Source: Prevotella sp. E13-27
Lineage (GTDB): Bacteria > Bacteroidota > Bacteroidia > Bacteroidales > Bacteroidaceae
Assembly: GCF_023217965.1 (NCBI RefSeq)
Contig: NZ_JALPSC010000001.1
Coordinates: forward strand, 2,164,938 to 2,228,937
Reading direction: 5' to 3'
Length of the DNA: 64,000 bases
Part shown: positions 43,875 through 53,492 of the stretch, piece by piece
Numbering within the stretch: the first letter of the stretch is position 1
How the letters are laid out: each line of letters opens with the position of its first letter
Notes under the pieces: model-generated
Told to the model about the DNA's origin: nothing
The model's input: only the letters and a program-made list of their open reading frames with translations
Databases searched by the model: none
Translations under genes and position numbers: made by a program

Positions 43875-46223
43875 ATGAAAAAGAAACTATTAACAGCTTT
43901 CGCCCTGCTGGTGAGTATTGTCTGCGGGGCTCAGGAGACGAAGATTGAGTTCTTCACTCCCTCAATCGTTCACGTTGTCAAGGGCGATGCAACAAAGAGT
44001 CTTGTTGTCATTGCGAAGCCCGATGACGTAAAGGTAACCAAGAAGGGTAACACTTGGAAGACCAGTGAACTGACAGTTAAGCTCGAACCTCAGACACAGA
44101 CCCTTGTTTTCATGACGAATAAGGGTAAGGTGCTTTTGAAGGAAAAGGGCATGAGTCTTATACGCAAGAACACAGGAGAGTTTGAGGTCAGTCAGTCTTT
44201 CTTCCTTGATAAGGATGAGGCCATCTACGGTCTGGGCACTATTCAGAATGGTAAGATGAACCGTAGAGGTGAGAAGAAACGCATGGAGCAGACAAACCTC
44301 GAGGACTTCCAGAATGTGCTGCAGTCTATCAAGGGTTGGGGCCTCTACTGGGAGAACTACTCACCAACGGTGTTCGAGGACAATGCTGAAGGTATGTCGT
44401 TTACCTCTGAGGCAGGTCAAGGCGTGGACTATTACTTTATGTACGGAGGCAGTGCCGATGGCGTTATTGCACAGATGCGCCACCTCAGCGGTGATGTGCC
44501 CATGTTCCCCCTGTGGACCTACGGCTTCTGGCAGTCTAAGGAGCGCTATAAGAGTGCAAAGGAGACAGAAAGTATTGTTGACCAGTATCGTGCCCATAAT
44601 GTGCCCCTCGACGGAATCATTCAGGACTGGCAGTACTGGGGCTCTAACTACCTGTGGAACGCTATGGACTTCCTTGCTGAGGACTTCAGTAATGGTAAGC
44701 AGATGATTCAGAATGTTCATAAAAAGCATGCCCATTTCATGATTTCCATCTGGGCGAGCTTCGGACCTATGACACTGCAGTTCCGCGAGCTTGAAAAGAA
44801 AGGCTTGCTGTTGCCCATTGAGACATGGCCCCAGAGCGGCATCTCCCATGTGTGGCCTCCCATCATGAAGTTTCCTTCAGGTGTTCGTGTCTATGATGCT
44901 TTCCATCCTGAGGCACGTGCCATCTACTGGAAGTACCTGAAGACCCTCTTCGACTACGGCACTGATGCTTGGTGGATGGACTCTACCGATCCCGACTTCT
45001 TCAATCCGAAGGAGAGTGACTATAATCATAAGGTCTATGGCGGTACTTGGCGCTCACAGCGAAACGCATTCCCTCTGGCCACTGTTCGCGGCATTTATCA
45101 GTCACAGCGCAAGGAAGCAGAGAAGAAACGTGTGTTCATCATGACCCGTTCATCGTTTGCCGGACAGCAACACTATGGCTCAAATATGTGGAGTGGCGAC
45201 GTGAACTCTTCTTGGGATATGCTGCGCAAGCAGGTGCCTGCCGGACTTAGCTTTACACTGACAGGTAACCCCAACTTCAATACTGATATCGGTGGTTTCT
45301 TCTGTGGCTCCTATAACACTCGCGGTAAGGAGTCGGCACCAAAGAACCCACAGTTCCAGGAGCTCTACGTGCGCTGGATGCAGTATGGACTGTTCTGCCC
45401 TGTTTTCCGTAGTCACGGTACTGAGGCTCCTCGCGAGATATGGCAGTTTGGTAAGAAGGGCGAACCAATATATGACGCCATTGAGAAGCAGATTCGTCTG
45501 CGCTATCGTTTGCTTCCTTACCTGTATAGCATCGCTTGGCAGGTGACCAATAACAACGACAGTTACATGCGTCCTCTTTTTGCCGACTTCGCAGCCGACA
45601 AGCAGGTTTGGAACATGGCCGACGAATTCATGTTTGGACGCAGCATTCTTGCTGCACCTATCCTAAAGGCGCAATATACTGAGGAGAAGATTATCCGCAC
45701 TGATGCGATGACAGGTTGGAATAGCAAGACTGCCACCGATGGAACCTCTGCTGGAGCTATAGACTTTACAGCCAATAAAACAGCCGTGAAGTATCTGCCA
45801 AAGGGCGCTCAGTGGTATGACTTCTGGACAGGTAAGCAGTACAAAGGCGGACAGAACGTGACTCTCGAGACATCCATCGACCGTGTGCCTATGTTCGTAC
45901 GTGCCGGCAGCATTTTGCCTCTTGGCCCTGAGATGCAGTATGTAGGTGAGAAATCTTGGGATAACCTCGAGCTGCGCATATATCCTGGTGCCAATGGCGA
46001 GTTCGTTCTCTACGAAGACGAGGGCGATAACTACAACTACGAGAAGGGCGTCTTCTCTACCATTACGTTCCAGTGGAATGACCGTAGCCACACTCTGACC
46101 ATTGGTGATCGTAAGGGTGAGTATCCTGGTATGCTTGCTTCGCGTAACTTTACTATCGTACTTCCCAACGGTACTAAGCAGACTGTAAGCTATAATGGCT
46201 CGAAGACCGAGGTGAAATTGTAA
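43875..46223 (+). CDS. Secreted GH31 glycosidase (alpha-xylosidase-type)
   Basis: 782 residues with a signal peptide (1-19). N-terminal beta-sandwich about 20-215; (beta/alpha)8 barrel about 215-580 with nucleophile D369 (WWMDSTDPD) and acid/base D442 (MWSGDVNSSW); two C-terminal beta domains. The WMDSTDPD form and the surrounding gene cluster favour alpha-xylosidase, but alpha-glucosidase activity is possible. It lies 27 bases after the esterase gene. A strong hairpin terminator follows, so this is probably the last gene of the GH43-GH10-esterase-GH31 transcript. Confidence 0.9.
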   Translation: MKKKLLTAFALLVSIVCGAQETKIEFFTPSIVHVVKGDATKSLVVIAKPDDVKVTKKGNTWKTSELTVKLEPQTQTLVFMTNKGKVLLKEKGMSLIRKNTGEFEVSQSFFLDKDEAIYGLGTIQNGKMNRRGEKKRMEQTNLEDFQNVLQSIKGWGLYWENYSPTVFEDNAEGMSFTSEAGQGVDYYFMYGGSADGVIAQMRHLSGDVPMFPLWTYGFWQSKERYKSAKETESIVDQYRAHNVPLDGIIQDWQYWGSNYLWNAMDFLAEDFSNGKQMIQNVHKKHAHFMISIWASFGPMTLQFRELEKKGLLLPIETWPQSGISHVWPPIMKFPSGVRVYDAFHPEARAIYWKYLKTLFDYGTDAWWMDSTDPDFFNPKESDYNHKVYGGTWRSQRNAFPLATVRGIYQSQRKEAEKKRVFIMTRSSFAGQQHYGSNMWSGDVNSSWDMLRKQVPAGLSFTLTGNPNFNTDIGGFFCGSYNTRGKESAPKNPQFQELYVRWMQYGLFCPVFRSHGTEAPREIWQFGKKGEPIYDAIEKQIRLRYRLLPYLYSIAWQVTNNNDSYMRPLFADFAADKQVWNMADEFMFGRSILAAPILKAQYTEEKIIRTDAMTGWNSKTATDGTSAGAIDFTANKTAVKYLPKGAQWYDFWTGKQYKGGQNVTLETSIDRVPMFVRAGSILPLGPEMQYVGEKSWDNLELRIYPGANGEFVLYEDEGDNYNYEKGVFSTITFQWNDRSHTLTIGDRKGEYPGMLASRNFTIVLPNGTKQTVSYNGSKTEVKL

Positions 46224-46267
46224 TTGCTTGTTTCGCTTCGTTTGAAGCAATATAACCTATAATTTGA

Positions 46268-46317
46268 GCAGCGTGTTGCATAAAAATTAAATAAAGCAAC
46301 ATGCTGCTTTGTTTTTT
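46268..46317 (+). terminator. Terminator after the GH31 gene
   Basis: GCAGCGTGTTGC (46268-46279) pairs with GCAACATGCTGC (46296-46307) with one G-T pair, followed by TTTGTTTTTT. Confidence 0.8.
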
Positions 46318-46361
46318 GCAATTTTCTTTGCTACTCTTGCATATTATTGCGAAAATGTTTG

Positions 46362-46369
46362 TATATTCG
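46362..46369 (+). promoter_or_regulatory. Possible -7 box of the porin gene
   Basis: TATATTCG (one mismatch to TAnnTTTG) 65 bases before the start codon, with TTG at 46337-46339, spacing 22. This is a weak match. Confidence 0.35.
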
Positions 46370-46433
46370 CAGCCGAAATGAATAGAAAACCAATTCTTTG
46401 GCAACAATAACTGATATATATTCATATTTTAAA

Positions 46434-47525
46434 ATGAGAAAAGGACTATTAAAACATTTGGCGACAGTCGTGCTGCTGTCTGTATGTACAAGCCAGAGTG
46501 TCAGCGCTCAGCAGGGCAATGACGTTGATTGGACAAAAGATTTTACGAGTCGCATAACATTTAATTGTTATGCACAGGCAGGATGGTCATATCAGGATCC
46601 TAATGGCACGAAGACAAACTCCTATAATCTGAAACGAACCCTTCTTTGGGCAAAGGCACGTATAACTGACCGATGGTCGTTTCTCTTTATGCATGACTTC
46701 AACAGTGTGCCTCAGGAATTCTATACTGACTATCGTGTCACCAACGATAAGTCGTTGACTGTACGTTTCGGACAGTTTAAGCACTCTTTCTCTATGGAGA
46801 ACCCTCTGTCGCCAACTCAGTTAGAGCTGATTGATGTCTATTCTCAGGCAGTCCTCTATCTGGCTGGTGAGGGTCCCGACCCATTGAACGGTGTGAACTA
46901 TGGTCGTGATCAAGGTCTCATGGTATATGGTGACCTGTTTAAGGACTTCGTCCATTATGAGCTGGCACTCATGAGCGGACAAGGCATCAATCGCAAAGAC
47001 CTGAACAATCAGAAGGATTTCATTGCCAAACTTGAGCTGCGTCCTTTTGATGGCTTCCGTGTCGTTGGCTCTGGCTATCTTGGAACAGGCTGTGCTGTTA
47101 ATGATAAGACTGTTGCTTGGAACCCCACTATCAAGGCTGGCGATAACTATAAGCGAAATCGCTATTCTGCTGGCTTGGAGTATAAGACAAAAGCCTATAC
47201 TGGCAGCAAATACAAGGATGCGCGTCCTGCCAGTCTTCGTACTGAATGGCTTGGTGGTAAAGATGGGAATGTGAAGAGCCGTGGTGGTTATATGACTCTG
47301 TGCGTGCCTGTTGTCGATGCTCTTGATGTTGTGGCCTCTGGCGAATATTTCGATCGCAATGTTGACATTGACGGATGGGACCAGACTAATTTTACGTTGG
47401 GTCTTCAGTACTGGTATTACAAGAAGTGTCGTCTTCAGTTGCAGTACACCCGCTGTCTCTGTGGCCAGCATATAAGTTCAAAGGATTATAACTGGCTGCA
47501 GGCACAGGTGCAGGTGGCCTTTTAA
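46434..47525 (+). CDS. OprP-type outer membrane porin
   Basis: 363 residues starting MRKGLLKHLATVVLL with a signal peptide ending VSAQ. The body has alternating beta strands of a 16-strand porin and matches the Porin O/P family (WSFLFMHDFNSVPQEFYTDYR, VRFGQFKHSFSMENPLSP, DQGLMVYGDLF, NFTLGLQYWYYKKCRLQLQY). Family names imply phosphate selectivity, but in Bacteroidota these porins accompany various transport genes. The location between xylan enzymes and a sodium symporter suggests it admits released sugars or acids across the outer membrane. Confidence 0.85.
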   Translation: MRKGLLKHLATVVLLSVCTSQSVSAQQGNDVDWTKDFTSRITFNCYAQAGWSYQDPNGTKTNSYNLKRTLLWAKARITDRWSFLFMHDFNSVPQEFYTDYRVTNDKSLTVRFGQFKHSFSMENPLSPTQLELIDVYSQAVLYLAGEGPDPLNGVNYGRDQGLMVYGDLFKDFVHYELALMSGQGINRKDLNNQKDFIAKLELRPFDGFRVVGSGYLGTGCAVNDKTVAWNPTIKAGDNYKRNRYSAGLEYKTKAYTGSKYKDARPASLRTEWLGGKDGNVKSRGGYMTLCVPVVDALDVVASGEYFDRNVDIDGWDQTNFTLGLQYWYYKKCRLQLQYTRCLCGQHISSKDYNWLQAQVQVAF

Positions 47526-47559
47526 TCGAGGAAAAATAAAAAACTAAAAAACAAAAACG

Positions 47560-49083
47560 ATGATAATAAAAGTTCTCCTAACAGTTGTTTTTCTGATTAT
47601 TATGGTTGGCGTGGGATTATACTCACGCAAACAGGCCAGTAGTGTTGATGGCTTTGTGCTTGGTGGACGTTCCGTTGGTCCTTGGCTTACGGCTTTCGCT
47701 TTTGGCACGAGCTATTTCTCAGCAGTAGTCTTCGTAGGCTATGCAGGACAGTTCGGATGGAAATACGGATTGTCCTCCACTTGGATAGGCGTTGGTAACG
47801 CAGTCATTGGTTCGCTACTTGCCTGGCTCCTTTTGGGACGCCGCACTAAGCTGATGACCCAACACATAGAGAGCCGCACCATGCCAGACTTCTTCGGCAC
47901 ACGTTTCGATAGTCAGGGACTGCGTGTTGTTGCTTCAGTCATTGCCTTCGTGTTTCTCATCCCCTATACAGCAGGTGTTTATAAAGGCATCTCCACACTG
48001 TTTGAGATGGGCTTCAACATCCCATATGAATACTGCGTAGTTATCATGGCAATGCTAACTGCTGTCTATGTTATTATCGGTGGCTACAAGGCCACGGCTA
48101 TGAATGATTTCATACAAGGCATCATAATGCTCTTCGGTATTGTTGCTGTTATAGTTGCAGTGCTCAATGCTCAGGGTGGACTCGTGGCAGCAGTAGAGAA
48201 ACTGTCTGTTCTTCCTTCTGATGCTGATGCTACTGTCAATGGTGGCTTCGCCTCTTGGTTCGGACCCGATCCATGGGGACTGTTGGGTGTTGTCGTATTG
48301 ACATCTCTTGGAACCATGGGATTGCCTCAGATGGTAGGCAAGTTCTATAGCATAACTGACGAGAGTGCCATAAAGCGTGGAACCATCATTTCTACCGCCT
48401 TCGCATTCGTTGTGGCAGGTGGTTGCTATTTCCTTGGTGGCTTCGGACGCCTCTATGACCCAGTCATTGCTGCAAATGGCAAGATAGCTTTCGACTCCAT
48501 TGTACCTGCAATGTTGGTACAGCTGTCTCCAGCTCTTATAGCTCTTGTTGTGTTGTTGGTGTTGTCTGCCTCTATGTCAACATTGGCATCGCTCGTGCTT
48601 ACGTCAAGTTCAACAATGACACTTGACCTCATCTATCGTGACAAGAAGTCACTGCCTGGTGAGGTGCAGGATGGTGAAATTAATGCTGAGGTGTCAGAGA
48701 AGGTTGAGCATCGCAAGGTGGTCGTCATGCGCGTGCTGATAGTATTCTTCATTGTCATCTCGCTTATGATAGCCCTCAACCCGCCAACGTTCATTGCACA
48801 GCTCATGGGCATCTCCTGGGGCGCTTTGGCTGGAGCCTTCCTTGCTCCGTTTATGTTGGGACTCTATTGGCGTGGCGTTACAACAGTTTCTGTGTGGGCC
48901 TGCTTCATCTGGGGCGTAGGCCTTACGGTGGTTAACATGTTGGCAGGCAATCCTATTAACCCAATAGACTGTGGCGCTATAGCAATGCTTGGCGGCTTCC
49001 CTGTCGTATGGATTGTGAGCCTGTTGTCTCCGAAGATGAACAGAAACATTGTTGATAAAATCTTCGAGTGCTATAATGACTGA
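47560..49083 (+). CDS. Sodium:solute symporter (SSS family)
   Basis: A 507-residue inner-membrane protein with about 13 helices. Marks are VGVGLYSRKQASSVDGFVLGGRSVGPWLTAFAFGTSYFSA at helices 1-2, VYVIIGGYKATAMNDFIQGIIML (the SSS signature region) and GTMGLPQMVGKFYSI. The LGGR and YF motifs are closer to the proline/pantothenate-type branch than to SGLT sugar carriers, so a carboxylate or amino acid is as likely as a sugar. It lies 34 bases after the porin gene and overlaps gluQ by 8 bases. Confidence 0.9.
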   Translation: MIIKVLLTVVFLIIMVGVGLYSRKQASSVDGFVLGGRSVGPWLTAFAFGTSYFSAVVFVGYAGQFGWKYGLSSTWIGVGNAVIGSLLAWLLLGRRTKLMTQHIESRTMPDFFGTRFDSQGLRVVASVIAFVFLIPYTAGVYKGISTLFEMGFNIPYEYCVVIMAMLTAVYVIIGGYKATAMNDFIQGIIMLFGIVAVIVAVLNAQGGLVAAVEKLSVLPSDADATVNGGFASWFGPDPWGLLGVVVLTSLGTMGLPQMVGKFYSITDESAIKRGTIISTAFAFVVAGGCYFLGGFGRLYDPVIAANGKIAFDSIVPAMLVQLSPALIALVVLLVLSASMSTLASLVLTSSSTMTLDLIYRDKKSLPGEVQDGEINAEVSEKVEHRKVVVMRVLIVFFIVISLMIALNPPTFIAQLMGISWGALAGAFLAPFMLGLYWRGVTTVSVWACFIWGVGLTVVNMLAGNPINPIDCGAIAMLGGFPVVWIVSLLSPKMNRNIVDKIFECYND

Positions 49084-49984
49084 TAATACTTCCATCCTGC
49101 GTGGAAGGTTTGCACCTTCTCCTACAGGAAGGATGCATCTTGGCAATGTCTTCAGCGCTCTCCTCTCTTATCTCTCCGTGAAGAGTAAGGGTGGAGAGTG
49201 GCTGTTGCGTATTGAGGATATTGACCCTCAGCGTTCACGCCGTGAGTATGCGGAGATGCTGATGGACGACCTCTGTTGGCTCGGACTGGAGTGGGACGGT
49301 GAGCCGGTCTATCAGAGTGATCGTTCTGAAATCTACGAGCGCTACTTTGAAGAGCTGGCAGAGAAAGGCATGACCTATCCGTGTTACTGCACTCGTGCCG
49401 ATCTGTTGGCTACTCAGGCTCCTCATGAGACCGATGGCCGTGTGGTCTATCGTGGCACATGTCGTAACCTGCCACCACAGCCAGGTAAGGCTGCTGCCAC
49501 AAGGCTTATAGTGCCCGATGAGGATATTCCCTTTACCGATGGTCACTATGGATGTTTTAGCGTTAATCTCACAGAACAGGTTGGTGACTTTATCATACGT
49601 CGTAAGGATGGCGCCTGGGCTTACCAACTGGCTGTCGTTGTTGATGATGCATTGATGGGTGTTACTGAAGTAGTGCGTGGCCGTGACCTTCTTCTCTCTT
49701 CACCTCAGCAGATGTATTTGGCACGTCTGTTAGGTTTCGCCTCTCCCCAGTTCATACACCTGCCACTGCTGTGTAACTCCGATTGTCAGAGACTATCAAA
49801 ACGCGACCGCAGTCTTGACATTGGGTCACTGCGGTCGCGCTATCAATCTTCGGAACTATTAGGCCTCTTAGCCTTTCTTGCAGGTCTTCAGCCAAAGCCA
49901 GACCCCGTCAGCGCTAAGGAACTTGTGGCTCAGTTCTCATGGGATAAAGTGCCTACAAAGGATATTATTACCCACTTTGAGTAA
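49076..49984 (+). CDS. gluQ: Glutamyl-queuosine tRNA(Asp) synthetase
   Basis: 302 residues, a class I synthetase catalytic core without anticodon-binding domain. GluQRS attaches glutamate to queuosine-34 of tRNA-Asp. Marks are RGRFAPSPTGRMHLGNVFSALLS (the HIGH-type motif), RIEDIDPQRSRREY, the Cys/Tyr zinc-site region YPCYCTRAD, and the degenerate KMSKS site RLSKRDRSL. The start overlaps the symporter stop (ATGACTGA), implying coupled translation. The upstream in-frame ATG within the symporter is not used. The length excludes full GltX (about 500). Confidence 0.9.
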   Translation: MTDNTSILRGRFAPSPTGRMHLGNVFSALLSYLSVKSKGGEWLLRIEDIDPQRSRREYAEMLMDDLCWLGLEWDGEPVYQSDRSEIYERYFEELAEKGMTYPCYCTRADLLATQAPHETDGRVVYRGTCRNLPPQPGKAAATRLIVPDEDIPFTDGHYGCFSVNLTEQVGDFIIRRKDGAWAYQLAVVVDDALMGVTEVVRGRDLLLSSPQQMYLARLLGFASPQFIHLPLLCNSDCQRLSKRDRSLDIGSLRSRYQSSELLGLLAFLAGLQPKPDPVSAKELVAQFSWDKVPTKDIITHFE

Positions 49985-50005
49985 ATTGTCCTTGTCGTAG
50001 GGTGT

Positions 50006-50575
50006 TCATTTGCCTATCAGCGTTAGGATGGCTTTGGCATCCTCATCACCCTCCGAAGCCTCTTTTCGAAGCTCTGCAAGAATATCCTTTCCACCTTTCT
50101 CGTTGCTCACTGCACGCTTCAGCCATTTCTTTGCCTGAGCCTTGTCTGCTGCTACACCTTTTCCTTTAAGGTATGCCTTGCCAACAGCATATTCAGCGTC
50201 GGCATTCTCTTGTTCAGCAGCTTTCTTGAACAGGGCAAAGGCTTTCTTGCGGTCTTTCTCTACACCGTCGCCGTCTTTGTAGCACTTGCCTAACTGATAC
50301 TGAGCCTTTGCATAGCCCTGATTGGCTGCTTTCTCATACCATTGTGCTGCCAGCTGCTCATTCTTTGTTGTGCCGTAGCCTTTGTCGTAGCAGCGTCCCA
50401 GCCTGTACTGCGCTTTCTTGTGTCCTTTCTCTGCTGCAGTCTTCAGTTTGGGGAATGCCGCAGTGTAGTTTTTCGCATCATAGGCTTTCTTGCCTTCTTC
50501 GTAGAGCTTGTCTGCGCTTTGTGCGCTGACACTTAGGCTGACGAGCGTCAGTAGCAGCCATAATAGTCTTTTCAT
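50006..50575 (-). CDS. Secreted/periplasmic Sel1-repeat protein
   Basis: 189 residues with a signal peptide (1-18, LVSLSVSAQ). It consists of about four Sel1-like repeats (KAQYRLGRCYDKGYGTTKNEQLA, KAQYQLGKCYKDGDGVEKDRKKA, DAEYAVGKAYLKGKGVAADKAQA), each about 36 residues, forming a helical scaffold for protein binding. It lies 19 bases after cydB on the same strand and could be co-transcribed. No specific partner can be named. Confidence 0.85.
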   Translation of the reverse strand: MKRLLWLLLTLVSLSVSAQSADKLYEEGKKAYDAKNYTAAFPKLKTAAEKGHKKAQYRLGRCYDKGYGTTKNEQLAAQWYEKAANQGYAKAQYQLGKCYKDGDGVEKDRKKAFALFKKAAEQENADAEYAVGKAYLKGKGVAADKAQAKKWLKRAVSNEKGGKDILAELRKEASEGDEDAKAILTLIGK

Positions 50576-50594
50576 TTTCTTTCCTTGATATTAT

Positions 50595-51743
50595 TTAATA
50601 TGCATGATCGTTCTTTATCTCATCCTTATCCAGTTTCTTCGCGTCAATCTTTCTCCAGCAATAAATGATATATGCAAGTACGAACGGAACGAGGAATGAT
50701 ACATAGAACATTGTTCGTAGTGTGAATTCGCTCGAACATGAGTTTGTCAGCGTGAGCGATGACTGCAGGTCTGCTGTTGAGGGATAGTAAGCGGTGTTGT
50801 TCCATGCTGAGCAGAGCAACAAGGCAAGTACTGTAAGCACTGTGCCTATGCCTGCAGGCCATATGCCACCTATATAACTCTTTGAGAATACTGTCTTTCC
50901 TATGCCGAAGAGTACGAGCACCACGCCAACAAGGAATATCACGAGCAGATACCACATATCTATGAAGTTGTGCAGATATTTATATGGTTCCATGTATATG
51001 GCGCCTGTCGTTGGGTCAACGGCAAATCCATCCTTCAGCAGCAGATGCACAACATATGCTACGAAGAGAATAAGGAATGGAATGGCCGAACCTAAGAGAC
51101 GCACACTGCCTCGTGAGCGTATGTCTTCGTCTGCCACATTGTTCATAACGTAGAGAATACCAAGCACACGTGCGAGGAACATCACAGCCAGTCCAAATAC
51201 CAGTACCCAGGGATTGAGCAGGGCATCAAGACCGTTTGAGGCATTTGCCCAATGGCTTATGACAGGTGTTATGCCGTCACCTCCTAAAAGGTTGTCTTTC
51301 TCAATGATGAAGTTCGAACCCTCGTAAAATGTTGCTACAGCACCGCCAAGGAGCAGTGGGCCGAGAATACCATTGAGCGTAAGGAAGAACTGGAATGTCT
51401 TCGGACCGAGGAAGTTGCCCAGCTTGTTCTGGAACTCATAGCTCACCGCTTGAAGAACAAAGGTGAAGAGAATGAGCATCCACAGCCAGTAGGCGCCACC
51501 AAACGATGTGCTGTAGAACAGCGGGAACGATGCGAAGAACGCTCCGCCGAAGGTGACGAGTGTGGTGAACGTGAACTCCCATTTGCGTCCTGTAGAGTTA
51601 TATACTAAGCGAGTGCCCTCGTCTGTATATCCCAGTGAGCGTGCCACAGAGTTTGCTCCCTGCACGAAAAGTAGAAAGACCAATATGGCACCCAATAGTG
51701 ATACTATGAAACACCAGTAGTGTTGTAAGAAATCGTATGTCAT
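50595..51743 (-). CDS. cydB: Cytochrome bd quinol oxidase subunit II
   Basis: A 382-residue inner-membrane subunit with eight or more helices. Marks are ILVFLLFVQGANSVARSLGYTDEGTRL at the N-terminus, FTLVTFGGAFFASFPLFYSTSFGGAYWLWMLILF and the C-terminal YVSFLVPFVLAYIIYCWRKID. With CydA it forms the high-affinity oxygen reductase used by anaerobes for oxygen scavenging. It lies 47 bases after cydA. Confidence 0.94.
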   Translation of the reverse strand: MTYDFLQHYWCFIVSLLGAILVFLLFVQGANSVARSLGYTDEGTRLVYNSTGRKWEFTFTTLVTFGGAFFASFPLFYSTSFGGAYWLWMLILFTFVLQAVSYEFQNKLGNFLGPKTFQFFLTLNGILGPLLLGGAVATFYEGSNFIIEKDNLLGGDGITPVISHWANASNGLDALLNPWVLVFGLAVMFLARVLGILYVMNNVADEDIRSRGSVRLLGSAIPFLILFVAYVVHLLLKDGFAVDPTTGAIYMEPYKYLHNFIDMWYLLVIFLVGVVLVLFGIGKTVFSKSYIGGIWPAGIGTVLTVLALLLCSAWNNTAYYPSTADLQSSLTLTNSCSSEFTLRTMFYVSFLVPFVLAYIIYCWRKIDAKKLDKDEIKNDHAY

Positions 51744-51790
51744 AGCAGTATCTTTTTTATATTAATGTGTTCCTGTCTAAAAAAATCTCA

Positions 51791-53440
51791 TTATTCGTTA
51801 GCATTGCTGTGGTCGGGACCTTTCTTTATCTGCTTCAGCAGTATGCTTATCTCTACGGCAAGCATTGTGGTGAACAGAATGAGGAAGAGGAAGAAAGTAA
51901 TCATGACACTTCCTGAGTTGAGGTCGCTCACGGCTGCCCATGTGGGAAGCATGTCCTGAATGGTCCATGGCTGACGACCGAACTCTGCTACGAGCCATCC
52001 GCTCTCACTTGCTATATAGGCCAGTGGCACGAGTACAATGGCTGTCCAGTAGTGCCAGGCGGGTAGGGCAGTGACATTGTTTGAGTCAGCCTCTGTCTCT
52101 GGTATTATGTTGAAAGCAGCAAACAGCCGGCGTGTTATGACAGACAGCAGCGGAATGCGGAACAACATGATTATCATGATGGCAAAGTAAAGAATGAACA
52201 CACATCCCAGTCCCACCATGATGCGGAACGACCAGAAGTTCACAGGTATGAACGGCACAGCATCGTGTTTGTCGCGCAGGTAGCCGTAGCCAAAGTACTG
52301 CAGGTTGCCATAGAGCGTTCCTAAATGTTCGCGTAGCACCTCTTCCGGAAGTCCCATCTTCACACCTTCACGATAGGTGGCCAGTGCAATGATGGCGTCC
52401 TGTCCTCGCCTGATCTTCTCGTCTATTGATGGCTCCTTTGTGCCGTCTGGCTTGGTATATCCGTTAAGTATGTCGTTTATGCCTGGCACAAAACCATGTA
52501 TGTCGTTTGTAGCCATGAACGACAGAGCGTAAGGCATCTCCACCTTCAGTGGTGCCTCTTCCTCGTTCTCATAGTCAGGCTGACAGAACGGGTTAACCCA
52601 TGCCACTGCTGTCAGTCCCTGATCAGTACCTCCGTTATACAGTGCCTCCATGGCAGCCAGCTTCATGGGCTGCACCTCACCTACGCTTTGTGCTGACTTG
52701 TGGCCTGTGGCAGCAGCGCCTACAGAAGCTATGAAGCCTACAATGGCTGCTATCTTCATGCTCTCAACAGCCAGCTTCTGCTCACGTTTCTTCAGCAGGA
52801 ACCAGCATGACACAGCCATCACGAACACGGCTCCTACAATCCATGCCGAGATTACCGTATGGAAGAACTTGTCTATAGCGAAAGGCGACAGCGCCACAGC
52901 GAAGAAATCCACCATCTCATGGCGCATGGTGATTGGGTTGAACTGACATCCCACGGGATATTGCATCCATGCGTTTGCCACAAGAATCCACCATGCTGAT
53001 ATCGTTGCGCCAAGTCCTGTGAGCCATGTAGAAGCCAGATGGAATCCTGGCGACACCTTCTTCCATCCGAAGAACATCACGGCAACAAATGTTGACTCCA
53101 TGAAGAAAGCCAGTATTCCCTCAATGGCAAGCGGCGCACCGAATATGTCACCCACGAACCATGAGTAGTTCGACCAGTTTGTGCCAAATTCAAATTCGAG
53201 TATTATGCCTGTTGCAACACCCATGGCGAAGTTAACTCCGAAAAGCTTCTGCCAGAATTTCGATACATCCTTCCAGAAGCGTTTCTTCGTGCGATAGTAG
53301 CACGTCTCGGTTATGCCCATGATGACTGCAAGGCCGAGTGTCAGTGGAACGAATAGCCAATGGTATATGGCTGTTAGTGCAAATTGCGCGCGCGACCAGT
53401 CTATCGCGCCTGCATCAATGGTCAGTAGTACGTTTTGCAT
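51791..53440 (-). CDS. cydA: Cytochrome bd quinol oxidase subunit I
   Basis: 549 residues. Haem-ligand regions are visible: QFALTAIYHWLFVPLTLG (His for haem b595), GVNFAMGVATGIILEFEFGTNWSNY, FFMESTFVAVMFFGWKKVSPGFHL and the later methionine/quinol-loop region. The Q-loop region (about 250-380) includes an acidic insertion (QPDYENEEEAPLKVEMPY). The enzyme oxidises menaquinol and reduces oxygen without proton pumping. It is the second gene in the DUF4492-cydA-cydB unit. Confidence 0.96.
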   Translation of the reverse strand: MQNVLLTIDAGAIDWSRAQFALTAIYHWLFVPLTLGLAVIMGITETCYYRTKKRFWKDVSKFWQKLFGVNFAMGVATGIILEFEFGTNWSNYSWFVGDIFGAPLAIEGILAFFMESTFVAVMFFGWKKVSPGFHLASTWLTGLGATISAWWILVANAWMQYPVGCQFNPITMRHEMVDFFAVALSPFAIDKFFHTVISAWIVGAVFVMAVSCWFLLKKREQKLAVESMKIAAIVGFIASVGAAATGHKSAQSVGEVQPMKLAAMEALYNGGTDQGLTAVAWVNPFCQPDYENEEEAPLKVEMPYALSFMATNDIHGFVPGINDILNGYTKPDGTKEPSIDEKIRRGQDAIIALATYREGVKMGLPEEVLREHLGTLYGNLQYFGYGYLRDKHDAVPFIPVNFWSFRIMVGLGCVFILYFAIMIIMLFRIPLLSVITRRLFAAFNIIPETEADSNNVTALPAWHYWTAIVLVPLAYIASESGWLVAEFGRQPWTIQDMLPTWAAVSDLNSGSVMITFFLFLILFTTMLAVEISILLKQIKKGPDHSNANE

Positions 53441-53492
53441 AGTGTTATTGGTTTTAAGTTTCTTCTTTCTTTGAAAAATTTATTTGTGCTAT

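Noticed and set aside
46434-47525. SusC/SusD-type uptake pair in the xylan cluster
   Set aside because: The outer membrane protein has Porin O/P features, lacks a TonB box and plug domain, and no SusD-like lipoprotein is adjacent.
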